64,000 nucleotides of DNA, from positions 1 through 64,000 of the forward strand of contig JAFUCO010000098.1 of the NCBI GenBank assembly GCA_017459635.1, in the 5' to 3' direction. Below are positions 24,942 through 32,923 of the stretch, in pieces. The DNA is from Blautia sp. (GTDB taxonomy: Bacteria; Bacillota; Clostridia; Lachnospirales; Lachnospiraceae). A program made the translations under genes and the position numbers. Numbering within the stretch: position 1 is the stretch's first letter; each line of letters begins with the position of its first letter. A model generated the notes under the pieces. It had not been told where the DNA came from, made no database searches, and saw nothing but the letters and a program-made list of their open reading frames with translations.

Positions 24942-24975
24942 ATCATAAATCGGCCTGACAGGCAGGAGGACAAGT

Positions 24976-25431
24976 ATGTTTGCTTCAAATCTCAGTATTG
25001 CAGAAAAATATGACTATCAGAACGAACGGTTCCGTAAAGCCTACAAGTGGCTGAGGGAAAATGATCCCACAAAGCTGGAATGCGGAAAATACCAGATCGA
25101 CGGGGACGACGTGTACGCGATGGTTCAGTCCTATGATACACAGCCCCAGGAAAACCGCCGTTTTGAGACACATGAAAAGTATTTTGACATTCAGTATGTG
25201 GCAGAAGGCATTGAGAAGTTTGGAGTCCGCAGTGCAGAGGGTCTGGTTCCGGAAGAACGGATTCCCGAAAATGACCTGATCTTTTATGAAAAGACCGATT
25301 CGGCCGGATGGCTGATCCTTCATCCGGGCGACATGGTCGTTGTTGCGCCGGAGGACGCCCACTGTCCGCAGTGCATGGCGGGGGATGCCCCCTGCAGAAT
25401 CCGCAAGGTAGTTGTTAAAGTAAGAGTTTGA
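24976..25431 (+). CDS. YhcH/YjgK/YiaL family protein (2)
   Basis: A 151-residue DUF386 protein closer to the classical form. RFETHEKYFDIQYVAEGIEK is the signature with His and Asp, followed by YEKTDSAGWLILHPGDMVVV, then APEDAHCPQCM...IRKVVVKVRV at the C-terminus. GGCAGGAGGAC precedes the ATG. It probably acts as a sugar or uronate anomerase, like YiaL and NanQ. It differs strongly from the paralogue upstream, so the pair is not a recent duplication and may have separate substrates. Confidence 0.88.
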   Translation: MFASNLSIAEKYDYQNERFRKAYKWLRENDPTKLECGKYQIDGDDVYAMVQSYDTQPQENRRFETHEKYFDIQYVAEGIEKFGVRSAEGLVPEERIPENDLIFYEKTDSAGWLILHPGDMVVVAPEDAHCPQCMAGDAPCRIRKVVVKVRV

Positions 25432-25474
25432 GTTTCACATTTAATCATTTTATATTTAAGAGAGGAGAAAAACT

Positions 25475-26164
25475 ATGGGACCAGTTTATGATTTTGGCAA
25501 TGGATTACGTCTGGTTGATCTTTCCAAGCTGATCGATCCTGCAACCGAGACCAGAAGATGCAGCCTGCACCGCTTCAACACCGGCGGCCCGATTCCGGAT
25601 TTTCACACCAATTTTGACATAATGAGTCATCTGGGTACGCATGCAGAGTGTCCGTATCATCATGACGACAACTGGCCGGATGTAACATCAGTACCGCTTA
25701 CCACATTTGTGGGCCGCGGTGTATATGTGGACTTTAAAGAGAGCTGCGCTCCCAACAGCCATATAACAAAAGCAGATCTTGACAGAGAAGCCGGAAAAGT
25801 AAAAGAAGGGGACATCGTCATCATCGACTCTTCCTATAAGCTGAATCCTTTTACATCGGACACAAATACTGAAAAGGATAAGAGGCTCTTTGTTAATGCT
25901 GAAACAGCTGAATGGTTCAGGGAGAAGAAGGTCAAAGCGGTAGGCTTTGGTGACGGCGTTTCCATCGAGAACTGCAACGAGGACGTCAAGCCCTTCCATG
26001 ATATCCTTCTGGCTGAGAATATCGTGTTCATCGAAGTACTTAAGAATCTCGAGTACCTTGAGAAGGATGTCTTCTTTATGTCCTTCTCCCCGCTGCCCAT
26101 AAAAGGTCTGGATTCCAGCCCCGTACGTGCGTATGCGCTGGAAGGCATCGCGGAGTTTTCCTGA
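25475..26164 (+). CDS. Cyclase-family metal hydrolase (kynurenine formamidase-like)
   Basis: A 229-residue protein with the family metal motif HLGTHAECPYHH (H-x-G-T-H-x-D-x-P-x-H pattern with Glu-Cys in place of Asp-x) at about residues 50-61. VDLSKLIDP lies at the start and GDIVIIDSSYKLNPF in the centre. Relatives include kynurenine formamidase, isatin hydrolase and many unassigned members in sugar operons. It could hydrolyse a lactone or a cyclic product in the uronate route, but this is inference from position between yhcH and the reductase gene. Confidence 0.75.
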   Translation: MGPVYDFGNGLRLVDLSKLIDPATETRRCSLHRFNTGGPIPDFHTNFDIMSHLGTHAECPYHHDDNWPDVTSVPLTTFVGRGVYVDFKESCAPNSHITKADLDREAGKVKEGDIVIIDSSYKLNPFTSDTNTEKDKRLFVNAETAEWFREKKVKAVGFGDGVSIENCNEDVKPFHDILLAENIVFIEVLKNLEYLEKDVFFMSFSPLPIKGLDSSPVRAYALEGIAEFS

Positions 26165-26224
26165 AAACAGCTGGTGCATTAAAAGGCTTCAATCCTGAAG
26201 AACTGGGAAGGAGACTGATTACAT

Positions 26225-27139
26225 ATGAAAATAGCAGTCATCGGCGCAGGTGCAATGGGCTCCATCTACGGAGGACATCTGTCGCTTCATAATGAAGTGT
26301 ATCTTGTGGATACAAATCCGGATGTGGTCCGTACCATCAACGAAAAAGGGATCACACTGGAGGAGAACGGAGAGGATCACATCTATCATCCTAAAGCAGT
26401 GACGGATACTGCCGGTCTTCCGGAGATGGATCTTGTAATTCTCTTTGTAAAGGCACTTTTCTCACATGCAGCACTTGCTTCGAACCGCCGCCTGATCGGC
26501 AGGGACACTTATCTGCTGACGCTGCAGAACGGCTCCGGGCATGAGGATATCCTGGGAGAGTTTGTCCCGGAGGATCATATCATTATCGGAACTACGGAGG
26601 ATCAGGGAACCATTCTTGGAATGGCGCATATAAGGCACGGCGGGACCGGCGGAACAAACCTTGGCATGTTAAAGCCTGATACTGAGGGGATGCTTGATAA
26701 GGTAAAAGAAACCATGGACGCATGCGGCTTCCGTGCGAAGGTTCATGAGAATATCCAGCAGCTGATCTGGAACAAGCTTTTTGTCAATGTGGCACTCAGT
26801 GCAGTCACGGTAGTCCTGAATGTGAAGATGGGCTATATCGCCGAAAACGCCCACGCGTCCGCCATGTCCGCGCAGCTTCTGCATGAAGCGGTCACAGTCG
26901 CACAGGCCCTTGGCCTTGAGGCGGATGAAGCGCATCTGCTGCAGGAGATCCGGGAGACCTCCATGCGGGTGCCGGAAGGAGTAACCTCTATCTGTGCCGA
27001 TCTTTCAAACGGACGAAGGACCGAAGTGGACACTATAAGCGGCTCCGTGATACGTGCAGCCAAAAAAGTCGGCGTTCCGGTACCTGCCCATGAGTTCCTG
27101 GTGAACATGGTGCATGCCATGGAAGAGCGCGCTCTGTAA
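26225..27139 (+). CDS. Ketopantoate reductase-family oxidoreductase
   Basis: A 304-residue PanE/ApbA-type protein. MKIAVIGAGAMGSIYGGHLS is the NADP-binding start, VKALFSHAAL and TLQNGSGHEDIL follow, and IWNKLFVNVALSAVTVVLNV holds the catalytic Lys and Asn region; the C-terminal helical domain is complete. It may be true panE, but no pantothenate genes are near. In this sugar-acid context it may reduce another 2-keto acid. The 69-bp tandem repeat begins within its stop codon. Confidence 0.8.
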   Translation: MKIAVIGAGAMGSIYGGHLSLHNEVYLVDTNPDVVRTINEKGITLEENGEDHIYHPKAVTDTAGLPEMDLVILFVKALFSHAALASNRRLIGRDTYLLTLQNGSGHEDILGEFVPEDHIIIGTTEDQGTILGMAHIRHGGTGGTNLGMLKPDTEGMLDKVKETMDACGFRAKVHENIQQLIWNKLFVNVALSAVTVVLNVKMGYIAENAHASAMSAQLLHEAVTVAQALGLEADEAHLLQEIRETSMRVPEGVTSICADLSNGRRTEVDTISGSVIRAAKKVGVPVPAHEFLVNMVHAMEERAL

Positions 27140-27295
27140 AAGGCCGGATAGATTTATGCCTTTTATTCCGGCATAGATGTTTCCACGGTCGATTTCCGCA
27201 GGTTGTAAAAGGCCGGATAGATTTATGCCCTTTATTACGGCATAGATGTTCCCGTGGTCGATTTCAGCAGGTTGTAAAAGACCGGATAGATTTGC
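27135..27295. repeat. 69-bp tandem repeat, 2.3 copies
   Basis: Units start at 27135, 27204 and 27273 (the last partial), each opening TGTAAAAGGCCGGATAGATT. Each full unit has a TATGCC/GGCATA hairpin, and the second ends in a GGTCGATTTCAGCAGG type tail. The first unit includes the stop codon of the preceding gene, as if duplication began at a gene's 3' end. Unit length equals the GC-rich array after gntR, but the sequences differ. Confidence 0.85.
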
Positions 27296-27305
27296 GTTTT
27301 TAATT

Positions 27306-27329
27306 TGCCGGGCAGTTTTCTGCCCGGCA
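27306..27329. other. Perfect hairpin upstream of the ogl-like gene
   Basis: TGCCGGGCAG and CTGCCCGGCA form a 10-bp stem with a short loop, 14 bases before the start codon. No T-run follows on the plus strand. It may control translation or act as an operator. Confidence 0.5.
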
Positions 27330-27342
27330 TTGAGGTTTAGAG

Positions 27343-28611
27343 ATGAAAGAACAAGTAAGAGACAGGATGCTGATGAGCGGATGTGAGGGCGAGGAAAACG
27401 GATACAATACACAGCTATTGTATTTTACCTGCTCGCCGCTGACCGTGGACGACAGGTATCTTTTTCTTATAACGGATAAGGGAGGCTCACCGAATGTCTG
27501 TGTGCGGGACCTTGTGACAGGAGAGGAAAAGATTCTGACAGATAATCAGGATGGCGTAATGAAATGCTACGTGTATTTTGACTGTCAGCCGGGCAGAGGG
27601 CTCAGCAAGGCATCGGTATGCCTGGATACGGAAAGGGCCATTGCCTATTATATCCGGGACAACCGGATCTGCCGGGTAAACCTTGACGGAGAGGAGAAAA
27701 TACTGGCAGAGGTGCCCGAGGACCGGGTTACAGCTTTCACACATGTATCCAGTGATGGGCGTTTTCTGTGCGTCCCCATGACGGATGACAGGGCGCTGGA
27801 CTATGATCCCGAGACCGAGGGAAGCGGCCTGGACCGGCGGCCGGTCTACGATATCGACGGCCGTGTGCAGGAGGAAGGACTCTCAAGCTGGCTCTGTGTA
27901 TATGATACAGAAAGCGGAAGGCTTCTCTATGAGAAGGAAATTCCCCGATGCTGGATCACCCATGTCCAGTTTAATCCTGCCGATCCGGAGATCATCATGT
28001 ACAACCATGAGTGGTCCTCCTTTGACTGCGGCATCCGCAGGATCTGGATCTATGATCACCGGAAGGATGACATCATCCGTGTGCGGACGGAAGGGAATGA
28101 TACCCTGGGAGATACCAGAGGATATCCGAGAAAAGGCGGCGACTGGGTCTGCCATGAGATGTGGAGCGATGACGGAAAGATCATCATTTACCACGGCGGC
28201 TACGAGGATGGACCGGCCATGGTCGGCCGCTTTGAACTGTCCACCGGGCGGTACTGGGAGATTGCGCTGCCGGACGATTACAATGCCTACGGACATTTTA
28301 CCATGGATCATGATATGAACCTGGTGTGCGACGGGTATTTTAAATTCCCGGAGGATATAAAGATCGTCCGTGAAAACAGCACTGATAACGGGCCGGATCC
28401 TCATAAAAAGGATGGAGAGTATATCTGCAAGGTGATACCGGACTGGGATAAGGGCACCCTTAAGTGGATACCTCAGTGCAGGCATGAGAGCGACTGGCTC
28501 GGTCAGGACGCCCACCCCCATCCCGTCTACTCCCACGCAGGAGACAGGATCTTCTTCAACTCCCGGAGCGGGAAGTATGTAAAAGTATATTGTATTGAAG
28601 TGAAGGAATAA
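27343..28611 (+). CDS. ogl: Oligogalacturonate lyase-like beta-propeller
   Basis: A 422-residue protein with repeated beta-propeller blades (for example VCVRDLVTGEEKILTDNQDG, ICRVNLDGEEKIL). It carries the Ogl hallmark HVQFNPADPEIIMYNHEW...RRIWIYD, then HEMWSDDGKIIIYHGGYEDG and SDWLGQDAHPHPVYSHAGDR, which supply the His/Gln manganese-site residues. Cytoplasmic Ogl (PL22) splits di- and oligogalacturonates into 5-keto-4-deoxyuronate, which feeds KdgF/DhuI/DhuD. No signal peptide is seen. Its distance from classical enterobacterial Ogl leaves the exact uronide open. Confidence 0.85.
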   Translation: MKEQVRDRMLMSGCEGEENGYNTQLLYFTCSPLTVDDRYLFLITDKGGSPNVCVRDLVTGEEKILTDNQDGVMKCYVYFDCQPGRGLSKASVCLDTERAIAYYIRDNRICRVNLDGEEKILAEVPEDRVTAFTHVSSDGRFLCVPMTDDRALDYDPETEGSGLDRRPVYDIDGRVQEEGLSSWLCVYDTESGRLLYEKEIPRCWITHVQFNPADPEIIMYNHEWSSFDCGIRRIWIYDHRKDDIIRVRTEGNDTLGDTRGYPRKGGDWVCHEMWSDDGKIIIYHGGYEDGPAMVGRFELSTGRYWEIALPDDYNAYGHFTMDHDMNLVCDGYFKFPEDIKIVRENSTDNGPDPHKKDGEYICKVIPDWDKGTLKWIPQCRHESDWLGQDAHPHPVYSHAGDRIFFNSRSGKYVKVYCIEVKE

Positions 28612-28613
28612 GG

Positions 28614-28825
28614 GGCTGTGAAAAAAGTCTTACTTTTTTCGCCACCCCTAACCCCTTTTCTTTTAGGCTGATTCGCTCACGCCTTGAAAAAGCTGCACCG
28701 AAAGGCGTGGGGGGAAAACGCTCTCAGAGTTGCGAAGTCCGACGTTTTCCCCCCACACCCCCCCCTTTCCCCGGGCAAGCTATTATTAAGACAGGGGACG
28801 GTTCTCTGTCTTATTTTCACAGCCC
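28614..28825. repeat. Composite repeat block: GC-rich hairpin plus REP unit
   Basis: The block is bounded by GGGCTGTGAAAA (28614) and TTTTCACAGCCC (28814-28825). Inside are a 14-bp hairpin GTGGGGGGAAAACG (28707-28720) / CGTTTTCCCCCCAC (28743-28756) enclosing CTCTCAGAGTTGCGAAGTCC, and a REP unit at 28788-28812. The hairpin recurs inverted at 58098-58180. The block lies between the convergent ogl-like and dlgD genes and fills that 312-bp gap. Confidence 0.8.
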
Positions 28826-28923
28826 TTTTAATGCGTCCGAATATCATCTGCCTCCCGGAAAAAAACCGGACTGAATGACATTGGAGCAAGCCTCACTATT
28901 GTTTATAGATGGTCGGGATATTA

Positions 28924-29934
28924 TCACAGCGCTTTGATCTCTGCCCACACATTGTCATCAACGAAGATGCCAAGTTTGTCGTGTTCTGCGTGGAAGCGTT
29001 CGCTGCCTTCTCCCGGAGCGTGAATGCTGCCGCCTCTCTCATCCGGCTCAGCAGATTTAATATACTCCGCAGCACGGCGGATGGTCTCGCGCATTTTATC
29101 AGCCTCCATGGTTCTGGAAGGATCAATGACTATCATGATCTGGGAGCATCCTCCGCAGGAACCTTTGGTCGCCGCATTCAGATCAACTGCGCCAACACCA
29201 TCAGAAAGGATTGAACCGAGAATATCCAGCATAAAAGCAAAAGCCGAACCCTTCCAGTAGCCCATAGGCATGATGCGCATGGATTCCTCAATTGCGCCCG
29301 GGTCGTCCGTCACATTGCCGTCCTTGTCAAAGCCACCCGGGAAAGGAAGCTTTTTGCCGGCAAGCCTTGTAACCTGAAGCTTTCCGTAGGCGTACTGGCT
29401 CATGGCCATATCCATCAGGCAGATAGAATCCTCTGTCTGGCCGGGGCATGCCATCACATAGGGGTTATTTCCAAGACGGGTCTCCTTAGCGCCCCACGGA
29501 GGCATGCAGGCCTCGGTGTTGGTCCACATGATAGCTGCATAACCCTTCTGGGCAACATATTTGCCGTACGTGCCGCCCCGCATCCAGTGGGTGGTGTTCT
29601 TAAGTGCAGCCATACCGATGCCGTACTTGTCGGCCATCGCCATAGCGTGATCCGCCGCAAACAGGGCGTTGGTGATCCCGGGTCCAAGGTTTCCGTTGAT
29701 CACCTGGATCGCGCCGCAGTCCTTCTCAACCACCGGCTCTGCGTTGGGATCGACCCAGCCCTTCTGCAGATAATCTACAAATCTTGTTACCCTGTTTACA
29801 CCGTGGGAATAAATACCGTCATAGGTGGATTCAGTGTGGATCTGCGCGCAGATATCCGCCTTATCCTCCGGCATGCCGTTTTTTACAAAAACTCTTTTGA
29901 TCTCTGCCTTCAGTTCTTCAAATGAAACTCTCAT
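28924..29934 (-). CDS. dlgD: 2,3-diketo-L-gulonate reductase (Ldh_2 family)
   Basis: A 336-residue member of the malate/L-lactate dehydrogenase type 2 family. It closely resembles E. coli YiaK/DlgD along its length: YSHGVNRVTRFVDYLQKGWV, ALKNTTHWMRGGTYGKYVAQ, CMPPWGAKETRLGNNPYVMA, MPMGYWKGSAFAFMLDILGS and GIFVDDNVWAEIKAL at the end. The enzyme reduces 2,3-diketo-L-gulonate to 3-keto-L-gulonate. No UlaD/UlaE/UlaF-type genes follow here, so a related keto-sugar acid may be the real substrate. AAGGAGACAGCAC precedes the ATG; it is 18 bases after the zinc dehydrogenase gene. Confidence 0.88.
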   Translation of the reverse strand: MRVSFEELKAEIKRVFVKNGMPEDKADICAQIHTESTYDGIYSHGVNRVTRFVDYLQKGWVDPNAEPVVEKDCGAIQVINGNLGPGITNALFAADHAMAMADKYGIGMAALKNTTHWMRGGTYGKYVAQKGYAAIMWTNTEACMPPWGAKETRLGNNPYVMACPGQTEDSICLMDMAMSQYAYGKLQVTRLAGKKLPFPGGFDKDGNVTDDPGAIEESMRIMPMGYWKGSAFAFMLDILGSILSDGVGAVDLNAATKGSCGGCSQIMIVIDPSRTMEADKMRETIRRAAEYIKSAEPDERGGSIHAPGEGSERFHAEHDKLGIFVDDNVWAEIKAL

Positions 29935-29952
29935 GTGCTGTCTCCTTTTTTA

Positions 29953-30984
29953 TTAAAAAGTAAAAACGATCTTACGGATGGACGGGTCTCTGGAATCGTT
30001 AAAATCAAATGCCTTCTGCGCATCCAGGAAATGGAAGGTATGAGAGATCTTGTGGTCAAGATCAAGCTTCCCATCATTGATCAGATCTATGGCGGTCTGG
30101 AATTTTCTGTTCTGAAGTCTGGAGCCCCGGATATCCAGCTCCTTGGAGGTGATGCCGAACTGTGTCACCTCGGTGGGCGCTACGGAGAAGCCCATGGTGA
30201 TAACCCTTCCGGCGTTTCCGGTAACCCTGATCAGCGTGCCCAGCGAATCCTTTGTGCAGGCACAGTCGATTGAGAGGGTAGGGCCGTAGGCGTCCGTGGT
30301 GATCTCTTTAAGTCTTGCGTCGAGATCTTCCTTCAGAAGGTTGATGGCGTAATCTGCTCCGGCATCCAGTGCTTCCTGCAGCTTGTCGTCCACTACGTCT
30401 GCTACGATGATTTTGGCTCCGCTGAGCTTTGCGATGCTGAGCATCCGCGAGCCGAGAGCTCCTACGCCCATGATCAGCACTTCATCCTCAGCAGATATTT
30501 CAGCCCTGCTGCAGGCCTGGATGGCGATCGTTGTGGGCTCGATAAGTACAGCATCCTCATACCGGAGCTGATCCGGCAGCAGATAGCAGTCGGTATCCGG
30601 CACGGCCATGTACTCCCGGTAGCCGCCGTCAATATGGACGCCGCGTACCGCCAGGTTCTGGCATACGTTGGGACGCCCGTGCCTGCAGGCGTAGCAGTGG
30701 CCGCAGGCCGTCACCTGATCGATGATCACCCTGTCGCCGACCTTTACTTTTTTAGCGGTGTCTGCTGTTTCAACAACTTCGCCGACCATCTCATGGCCAA
30801 TTACACGCGGGTAGGTTGCGGCAGCGTTGGTTCCATGATAGATCCCTACATCCGAGCCGCAGATCCCGGCGGCTTTGATCTTAACCAGTACATTGTTTTT
30901 TTCATCGACCACAGGTTTATCCATCTCGATGATTTGCAGTTCATTGGGCTTTACAATCTGCACAGCTTTAATTTTTTCAGACAT
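29953..30984 (-). CDS. Zinc-dependent dehydrogenase, L-galactonate/L-gulonate 5-dehydrogenase type
   Basis: A 343-residue medium-chain dehydrogenase. AAGICGSDVGIYHGTNAAAT holds the catalytic Cys, VIGHEMVGEV the His-Glu, and ACGHCYACRHGRPNVC the structural zinc Cys set; MGVGALGSRML is the NAD fold. It is nearest in feel to RspB/LgoD-type enzymes that oxidise L-galactonate or L-gulonate to tagaturonate or fructuronate, which would feed UxaB or UxuB. The ATG at 30984 follows AAAAAGGAG; an 18-codon longer frame lacks a site. It heads an operon with dlgD. Confidence 0.82.
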   Translation of the reverse strand: MSEKIKAVQIVKPNELQIIEMDKPVVDEKNNVLVKIKAAGICGSDVGIYHGTNAAATYPRVIGHEMVGEVVETADTAKKVKVGDRVIIDQVTACGHCYACRHGRPNVCQNLAVRGVHIDGGYREYMAVPDTDCYLLPDQLRYEDAVLIEPTTIAIQACSRAEISAEDEVLIMGVGALGSRMLSIAKLSGAKIIVADVVDDKLQEALDAGADYAINLLKEDLDARLKEITTDAYGPTLSIDCACTKDSLGTLIRVTGNAGRVITMGFSVAPTEVTQFGITSKELDIRGSRLQNRKFQTAIDLINDGKLDLDHKISHTFHFLDAQKAFDFNDSRDPSIRKIVFTF

Positions 30985-31120
30985 GTATTTCTCCTTTTTG
31001 TGCAAAACCTCTGTGTTCTGATTCGGATTATAATACAATGGTAATTATACTCCGGATTAGGCAAAAAGTACACCGTTCTTCCGAAAATATTCCATGGTAA
31101 GAAGCCTTTTATTATCTATT

Positions 31121-31185
31121 CACGGCCCAGCCGCAAGCGGCCGGGTCTGAGCCCTCCGTTCGGAATCTCGCCCTTACGGCCTTGA
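31121..31185. repeat. Multi-hairpin repeat, truncated copy
   Basis: The first 65 bases of the 24744/40707 repeat (CTATTCACGGCCCAGCCGC to CTCGCCCTTACGGCC) are present; the rest, including the 29-bp stem, is missing and replaced by sequence leading into a REP unit. Confidence 0.75.
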
Positions 31186-31199
31186 AGAGTAACCAAAAA

Positions 31200-31229
31200 T
31201 AAGACAGAGAACCGTCCCCTGTCTTATTT
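31200..31229. repeat. REP unit
   Basis: AATAAGACAGAGAACCGTCC followed by CCTGTCTTATT is a single palindrome in the divergent gap between the zinc dehydrogenase and permease genes. Confidence 0.8.
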
Positions 31230-31249
31230 TGCTTGATTTCGAAGTTTTT

Positions 31250-31278
31250 TTGGGGTATTCTCTAATTGCAATTATACA
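31250..31278 (+). promoter_or_regulatory. Possible sigma-A promoter for the permease gene
   Basis: TTGGGG (31250-31255), 17 bases, TATACA (31273-31278), 55 bases before the start. No purine riboswitch sequence is seen in the leader. Confidence 0.45.
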
Positions 31279-31332
31279 TTGTTTTCAAATGGTGGATCTG
31301 TTGTAATGGCATTATAAGAAAGGAATCAGAGC

Positions 31333-32727
31333 ATGAAAGGGAAACACAACACGTACAGCACACCTTATGATCTTGAAGGGAGGATACCTCTTGGGCAGGC
31401 GATCCTGCTTGGCATGCAGCATGTTCTTGCAATGTTTGTAGGTAATCTGACCCCAATACTGGTTATTGGCGGGGCATGCTCTCTGGCGGATGCCGGTCTG
31501 ATGGTTCCGGTAATTCAGAACGCAATGCTTGTTGCAGGCCTTGTAACTCTGGTCCAGCTGTGGACAATAGGACCTGTCGGAGCACATCTGCCATGCGTTA
31601 TGGGAACCAGCTCCGGTTTTATAGGCGTTATGAGCAGTATTGCCAACTCCATGGGAGGAGGGGTTGTCGCATATGGCGCACTCCTTGGCGCGTCCCTGAT
31701 CGGGGGCATTTTTGAGACGGTGCTTGGCGTTATATTCAAGCCTCTCAGGAAATTTTTCCCTGCAGTTGTAACAGGTACGGTTGTTATGGCAATCGGTCTG
31801 TCGCTGATCAGTGTGGGCATCAATTCTATCGGCGGAGGAAACAACAATGGAGATTTCGGCTCACCTGTTAATCTCTGTATAGGTCTGTCTGTGCTGCTTG
31901 TGATCATAGTTCTCAAACACTTCACCAAAGGGATTACGAGTGCTGCCTCGATCCTTTTCGGAATAATCTTCGGATATATTCTGTGTTCGGTACTCGCGCT
32001 TATACTTCCAACAACATATACTAATGCGGAAGGTGCTTCGATGACCTGTTCGTGGGTTATACAGTGGTCAAAGGTTGGGGAGGCAGCATGGTTTTCCATC
32101 CCTAAGATCATGCCTGTAAAATATGTTTTTGATATGAGGGCGATACTCCCTGTTTTAATAATGTTTGTTGTAACGACTGTAGAGACGGTCGGCGATATCT
32201 CCGGTATAGCGGAAGGCGGTATGAAGAGGGAAGCTACGGACAGGGAGCTTTCCGGCGGTGTAATATGTGACGGACTGGGTTCATCGCTTGCATCTGTATT
32301 TGGCGTGCTTCCTAACACAACCTTCAGCCAGAATGTCGGCCTTGTCGGTATGACCAAGATAGTGAATCTGTTCGCAATCAGTACCGGTGCCATATTCCTT
32401 GTATTATGCGGGTTCTTCCCAAAACTCGCCACAATTATCCAGATCATGCCGCAGAGCGTGCTTGGCGGAGCGGCTGTCATGATGTTTGCATCTATCATTG
32501 TCAGTGGTATTCAGCTTATAGTGAAAGAGGGCATCACGCCCAGAATCGCCACGATTGTCGCGGTGTCGCTGGGTCTGGGCTACGGCCTTGGCTCTACCGC
32601 AAATGTGCTGTCAAAGCTGCCGCCTTTTGTTGGATATATCTTTGGAGGCTCCGGGATAGTGCCTGCCGGATTGTGTGCGCTGATTCTCAACATTGTTATC
32701 AGGGATGATGAAATATCCGGAATCTGA
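31333..32727 (+). CDS. Nucleobase:cation symporter-2 (xanthine/uracil permease family)
   Basis: A 464-residue polytopic protein with the NCS2 features LGMQHVLAMFVGNLTPILV near the N-terminus, MGTSSGFIGVM, VVTTVETVGDISGIAEGGMK with the conserved Glu of helix 8, and SVFGVLPNTTFSQNVGLVGM for helix 10. The Q-N-V-G signature points to xanthine/urate-type transport more than uracil, but ligand choice is uncertain. A nucleoside-hydrolase-like gene follows, suggesting a small purine salvage unit separate from the uronate island. Confidence 0.88.
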   Translation: MKGKHNTYSTPYDLEGRIPLGQAILLGMQHVLAMFVGNLTPILVIGGACSLADAGLMVPVIQNAMLVAGLVTLVQLWTIGPVGAHLPCVMGTSSGFIGVMSSIANSMGGGVVAYGALLGASLIGGIFETVLGVIFKPLRKFFPAVVTGTVVMAIGLSLISVGINSIGGGNNNGDFGSPVNLCIGLSVLLVIIVLKHFTKGITSAASILFGIIFGYILCSVLALILPTTYTNAEGASMTCSWVIQWSKVGEAAWFSIPKIMPVKYVFDMRAILPVLIMFVVTTVETVGDISGIAEGGMKREATDRELSGGVICDGLGSSLASVFGVLPNTTFSQNVGLVGMTKIVNLFAISTGAIFLVLCGFFPKLATIIQIMPQSVLGGAAVMMFASIIVSGIQLIVKEGITPRIATIVAVSLGLGYGLGSTANVLSKLPPFVGYIFGGSGIVPAGLCALILNIVIRDDEISGI

Positions 32728-32732
32728 TGAAC

Positions 32733-32792
32733 ACAGGGGACGGTTCTCTGAGCTGAGAAAACAGCACAGGGAACCGTCCTTTGTGCTTTCCG
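32733..32792. repeat. Diverged REP dimer
   Basis: CACAGGGGACGGTTCTCTG and CAGGGAACCGTCCTTTGTGC face each other around a short AT-rich centre. The arms have drifted (CACAG instead of GACAG) but pairing is largely kept, so structure outlived sequence. It lies right after the permease stop codon and can serve as its terminator hairpin. Confidence 0.7.
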
Positions 32793-32923
32793 GCTTTGTG
32801 TTCACCCTTTCTTTGATGTAAATTGAAACCAATCCCCATTGATACAAAAGACTCCATGTGATAAAATGTATTCTGAATTATGCATCTTTTATATCCACAT
32901 TTTAACGAAAGGAAGGTGCCCTT

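Noticed and set aside
31279..31332. Purine riboswitch before the nucleobase permease
   Set aside because: None of the conserved junction or loop sequences of the purine aptamer is visible in the leader.
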